Of a stretch of 9,028 nt of DNA, positions 6,870-9,028 are shown in pieces. How positions within the stretch are numbered: the first letter of the stretch is position 1; each line of letters starts with the position of its first letter. Source of the DNA: JBCBZH01 sp039815415 (lineage in GTDB: Bacteria; Bacteroidota; Rhodothermia; Rhodothermales; Rubricoccaceae); assembly GCA_039815415.1 (NCBI GenBank), contig JBCBZH010000179.1, positions 1 through 9,028 on the forward strand, read 5' to 3'. Both the position numbers and the translations under genes were made by a program. The notes under the pieces were generated by a model that was not told the origin of the DNA, made no database searches, and saw nothing but the letters and a program-made list of their open reading frames with translations.

Positions 6870-7087
6870 GTCACTGGAGGCGGAGACCATGTGAGGGCAC
6901 CCAGACGAGGGATAGCGATATGTTCGATACATGCTTCGTCGATCCTTGGCCCAACCTTCGCGAGAGCCCTGGTGTGGGGGACGCCCCTACACGGTGGAGG
7001 GGGGGAGGCTTGCGCGTGCGCTCTCGCAGGGCCGACGACGAGCCGGTGGCCAGGAGTGGAGCTTCCCCGAGTTGTGACTGGCATCCT
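6870..7087. promoter_or_regulatory. Divergent intergenic region upstream of ccoG, with hairpin and G-run
   Basis: This 218-base gap should hold the ccoG promoter and that of the opposing secreted-protein gene. A hairpin is visible: GTGT (6972-6975) plus GGGG (6976-6979) pair with CCCC (6984-6987) plus ACAC (6989-6992), loop GACG, with T6988 bulged. It is followed at 6993-7008 by a G-rich tract containing seven consecutive G. ATGT/ACAT arms around TCGAT (6921-6933) form another small palindrome. No FNR-like TTGATnnnnATCAA box is present. Confidence 0.35.
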
Positions 7088-8533
7088 GTGACCGCGTTTA
7101 TCCCATCCTCCGACGTCGGCGTTCTCGAGTCTCCCGAGGAGGTTCTCTCCACGCTCCGCAACGACGGCTCCCGCCGCTGGCTGTACCCCACGCCTAGCAA
7201 GGGCAGCTTCTGGAAACAGCGCCTGATCGTCGGATGGGCGCTGATCGTGTTCTTCGTGGCGCTGCCCATCGTCCATATCGGTGGCAAGCCCGCGGTCTTG
7301 CTCGATCTCGCTTCGCGCGAGTTCACGTTCTTCAGCTTCACCTTCTACCCAACGGACACGTTCCTGCTGCTGCTGGTCGGCATTGCGCTGCTGGTGTTCA
7401 TCGTGTTGCTGACCGCGCTTCTGGGGCGTGTGTGGTGCGGATGGGGCTGCCCGCAGACGGTCTACCTGGAGTACCTCTATCGGCCCATCGAGCGGTTCAT
7501 CGAAGGCGCTGAGCACGTCCGCAAGCGCCGGGATGAGGGGCCGTGGACCGTAGACAAGGCGTGGCGTAAGGGGGCCAAGTGGGCGGTCTACATCGCCGTC
7601 TCGGCGTTCCTGGCACACACGTTCACGGCGTACTTCGTGGGGTGGGACCGGCTCCTCGAGTGGATGACCGGGCCTCCCACCGAGCACTGGGGCTACTTCG
7701 TGCTGGCGACGCTCGTGACCGGGCTGGTGCTGTTCGACTTCGGCATCTTCCGCGAGCAGATGTGCACCATCACGTGCCCGTACGCGCGCTTCCAGTCGGT
7801 GCTTCTGGATCCGGATTCACTGATCGTGTCCTACGATCCGACACGCGGCGAGCCGCGCGCCAGGCGAGGCAAGAAGAAGATTGCCGAGGAACGCGCTGGT
7901 GACCGCCCGCCGCTGGGCGACTGCATCGACTGTGGGGCCTGCGTGCGCACGTGTCCCACTGGCATCGACATTCGGGAGGGCCTCCAGATGGAGTGCATCG
8001 CGTGCACCCAGTGCATCGACGCGTGCGATGACATCATGGACAAGATCGACCTGCCGCGCGGGCTGATCCGCTACACGTCGGAGAACGCCCTGGAGGGCAA
8101 GAAAACCCGCATCCTGCGCCCGCGCACGGCCACCTACGGCTTGCTCCTGCTCGCCGTCACCACCGTGTTCACGGTGGCCGTCACCACGCGCGATGCGTAT
8201 GACATCAACGTCGCGCGCGCTGTGGGACAACCCTTCATGGAACTCCCCGACGGCACGATTGCAAACCGGGTCCGCTTCCGCGTGCGCAACCAGACCGCTA
8301 CGGCGGGAGCGTTCTCCGTCGAGCTGGTGGTACCCGAGGGCGGGTCGCTGCGACTGGGCGGTCGCCAGCCCGTGGCCGTAGAGTCGCAGGAGATGGTGCG
8401 CGTGGAGGGCTTTGCAGTGGTGCCAGACGAGGTCTTTGCCAGCAGCGCACAGGCAGACGCCATGTTCCGGCTCACGTTCGAGGACGGAACGGTAGAAGAG
8501 GTGCCGTTCTCGCTGCTGGGGCCGAGCCAGTAG
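7088..8533 (+). CDS. ccoG: cbb3 oxidase assembly protein CcoG (RdxA/FixG), membrane iron-sulfur copper reductase
   Basis: CcoG is an inner-membrane [4Fe-4S] protein that reduces Cu(II) to Cu(I) for assembly of the CuB centre of cbb3 oxidase. From GTG 7088 it has 481 residues, the normal family size. Membrane helices lie at about 46-63, 92-112, 164-184, 202-219 and 347-366. Between helices come CGWGCPQTVYLEYLYRPIER (Cys117, Cys121) and CTITCPYARFQ (Cys226, Cys230). Two ferredoxin-type clusters follow: CIDCGACVRTCP (Cys279, 282, 285, 289) and CIACTQCIDAC (Cys303, 306, 309, 313). Residues about 370-481 form the Ig-like C-terminal domain. The conserved VLSTLRNDGSRRWLYP block starts near residue 19, which supports GTG 7088; the frame is open back to an ATG at 6920, but that extension is Arg-rich and unlike the family. 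No Shine-Dalgarno precedes the start. ccoG is separated from ccoP by three unrelated genes, and no ccoH, ccoI or ccoS follows in the window. Confidence 0.95.
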   Translation: MTAFIPSSDVGVLESPEEVLSTLRNDGSRRWLYPTPSKGSFWKQRLIVGWALIVFFVALPIVHIGGKPAVLLDLASREFTFFSFTFYPTDTFLLLLVGIALLVFIVLLTALLGRVWCGWGCPQTVYLEYLYRPIERFIEGAEHVRKRRDEGPWTVDKAWRKGAKWAVYIAVSAFLAHTFTAYFVGWDRLLEWMTGPPTEHWGYFVLATLVTGLVLFDFGIFREQMCTITCPYARFQSVLLDPDSLIVSYDPTRGEPRARRGKKKIAEERAGDRPPLGDCIDCGACVRTCPTGIDIREGLQMECIACTQCIDACDDIMDKIDLPRGLIRYTSENALEGKKTRILRPRTATYGLLLLAVTTVFTVAVTTRDAYDINVARAVGQPFMELPDGTIANRVRFRVRNQTATAGAFSVELVVPEGGSLRLGGRQPVAVESQEMVRVEGFAVVPDEVFASSAQADAMFRLTFEDGTVEEVPFSLLGPSQ

Positions 8534-8553
8534 GAACCAGCGGGAGGGAGCCC

Positions 8554-8582
8554 GTCGCCAGTGGCTAAATCGAGCTGGCGAC
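8554..8582 (+). terminator. Inverted repeat just after ccoG, possible terminator
   Basis: GTCGCCAG (8554-8561) and CTGGCGAC (8575-8582) form a perfect 8-bp GC-rich stem with a 13-base loop, starting 21 bases after the ccoG stop. Position suits a transcription terminator, but no T-run follows. The right arm can also pair with a later sequence (8613-8624). Confidence 0.35.
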
Positions 8583-8624
8583 CTCTCTCCGGCCCCCGCA
8601 TCTGGAAAGGGCTCGCCAGCTCGA
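8570..8624. repeat. 12-bp perfect inverted repeat competing with the preceding hairpin
   Basis: TCGAGCTGGCGA (8570-8581) is the exact reverse complement of TCGCCAGCTCGA (8613-8624), with 31 bases between. The left arm includes most of the right arm of the 8554-8582 hairpin, so the two structures exclude each other. Confidence 0.7.
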
Positions 8625-8643
8625 GAGCAGGAAGGGGCTCGCC
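8604..8643 (+). repeat. Direct repeat GGAArGGGCTCGCC
   Basis: GGAAAGGGCTCGCC (8604-8617) recurs as GGAAGGGGCTCGCC (8630-8643), 13 of 14 bases identical, at a 26-base period. It overlaps the right arm of the 12-bp inverted repeat. Confidence 0.65.
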
Positions 8644-8821
8644 CCGCTGCGTGAGCGACTCTCTGTCACTGGCCATTGCCCACGGTCACGGACCTCGGTG
8701 TGGGGCTCACCCTGACAGAACGAGGCGGGGCGCTCCCGCATGGGAGAGAGGGAACGGAACCCGTCAAGGGAATGCGCAAACGGCGTTGTTCTGGAATCGT
8801 ATCCCCTGACGGCTATGCATC

Positions 8822-9028
8822 CTACTCTGGCCCCACCGACAGGGGTCCCAGGACCAAAATCGACGCCCGCATCGTCTTCACTAATTCGTAGGGTGCGGCA
8901 AAATTCTTAATGCTGCTCGCGTCGACTTCAATGGTCATCTTTTCGCCGATGGTGAGGGTGACTCCCATGCAGCCGAGAAGCTCGATCATTGTCGTTATGT
9001 CGTGAAGGTGCGGTAGATTGCCCACGAC
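8822..9028 (-). pseudogene. murA: Truncated murA fragment (UDP-N-acetylglucosamine 1-carboxyvinyltransferase), gammaproteobacteria-like
   Basis: Intact MurA makes UDP-GlcNAc-enolpyruvate, the first committed step of peptidoglycan synthesis, in the cytoplasm. The minus-strand frame is open from the window edge to TAG at 8822-8824, showing 68 residues. From 9028 to about 8840 it reads as a MurA segment equivalent to roughly residues 46-100 of a ~420-residue enzyme: NLPHLHDITTMIELLG, then MTIEVDAS, then APYELVKTMRASILVLGPL. The Arg of KTMRAS corresponds to the substrate-binding Arg91 of E. coli MurA. Right after LGPL, where (L/V)ARFG and later the catalytic Cys115 loop should follow, the sequence becomes SVGPE and stops. 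It therefore lacks the active-site loop and about three quarters of the enzyme. The DITTMIELLG and GEKMTIEVDAS wording is typical of gamma/betaproteobacterial MurA, not of Bacteroidota types. GC is about 50% over 8881-9000, against about 67% in a counted ccoG line. The 5' part lies outside the window. Confidence 0.78.

Larger units (their letters stand above)
8534..8821. other. Gene-free, repeat-rich spacer between ccoG and the murA remnant
   Basis: No convincing coding sequence occurs in these 288 bases; open frames here give Arg/Gly/Pro-rich translations without family features. The left third holds the inverted and direct repeats listed separately. A small hairpin, CTCCC (8733-8737) and GGGAG (8742-8746) around a four-base loop, lies further right. 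I see no tRNA, no transposase remnant and no integron-type recombination site. Confidence 0.6.

Noticed and set aside
6905..6945. FNR/CRP-type operator in the ccoG upstream region
   Set aside because: The small palindrome around TCGAT (6921-6933) does not match TTGATnnnnATCAA or TGTGAnnnnnnTCACA; oxygen control of ccoG cannot be claimed from it.
6920..7087. Upstream extension of CcoG from ATG 6920
   Set aside because: The 56 extra residues are unlike any CcoG N-terminus and include translation of the hairpin and G-run; family-like sequence begins just after GTG 7088.
8780..8836. Frameshifted continuation of murA past the stop
   Set aside because: In one minus-strand frame GGARVGCIAV follows the break and faintly echoes the MurA segment GEARVSLPGGCAIG, but it needs several deletions at once and the match is lost at once afterwards; I regard it as chance.
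8676..8891. Open frame of 71 codons on the plus strand in the spacer
   Set aside because: It runs through the antisense of the murA fragment, has no recognisable motif and no start context.
1..9028. CRISPR array, tRNA/rRNA genes, insertion sequence or integrase
   Set aside because: I looked for regularly spaced repeats, cloverleaf-like stems with conserved T-loop sequence and transposase/integrase motifs on both strands and found none.

Overview
The window is GC-rich (about 65% where I counted lines) and looks like a Rhodothermota/Bacteroidota-type chromosome. Three things point there: a secreted protein ending in a type IX (T9SS) sorting domain, almost complete absence of Shine-Dalgarno sequences before start codons, and a cbb3 oxidase operon with a single-heme CcoP. 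A Rhodothermia member such as Rubricoccaceae is my best guess, inferred from protein style only.

Layout. Positions 1-2047 (+) carry the cbb3-type cytochrome c oxidase genes: the 3' end of ccoN, then ccoO, ccoQ and ccoP, tightly packed, with ccoQ and ccoP overlapping. Positions 2134-3933 (-) encode a 599-residue secreted protein with an N-terminal beta-rich region, three copies of a ~100-residue repeat and a T9SS sorting domain. Positions 4213-5571 (+) encode an exported lipoprotein of the N-acylglucosamine/cellobiose 2-epimerase family. Positions 5667-6869 (-) encode an unrecognised secreted protein of 400 residues. Positions 7088-8533 (+) encode CcoG, the membrane iron-sulfur copper reductase that serves cbb3 oxidase assembly. 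Positions 8534-8821 hold no gene but contain overlapping inverted and direct repeats. Positions 8822-9028 (-) hold a fragment of murA that lacks its 3' three quarters, has lower GC and looks gammaproteobacterial.

How it fits together. CcoN, CcoO, CcoQ and CcoP are the oxidase itself, and CcoG supplies reduced copper for the CcoN heme-copper centre. In most genomes ccoG follows ccoP directly. Here three convergent/divergent genes, all for exported proteins, lie between them, and no ccoH, ccoI or ccoS follows ccoG inside the window. The three exported proteins have no visible link to respiration. The right-hand edge, with the broken murA copy, the composition shift and the repeat-rich spacer, is the least ordinary part of the window. 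I see no RNA gene, CRISPR array, transposase or complete mobile element.
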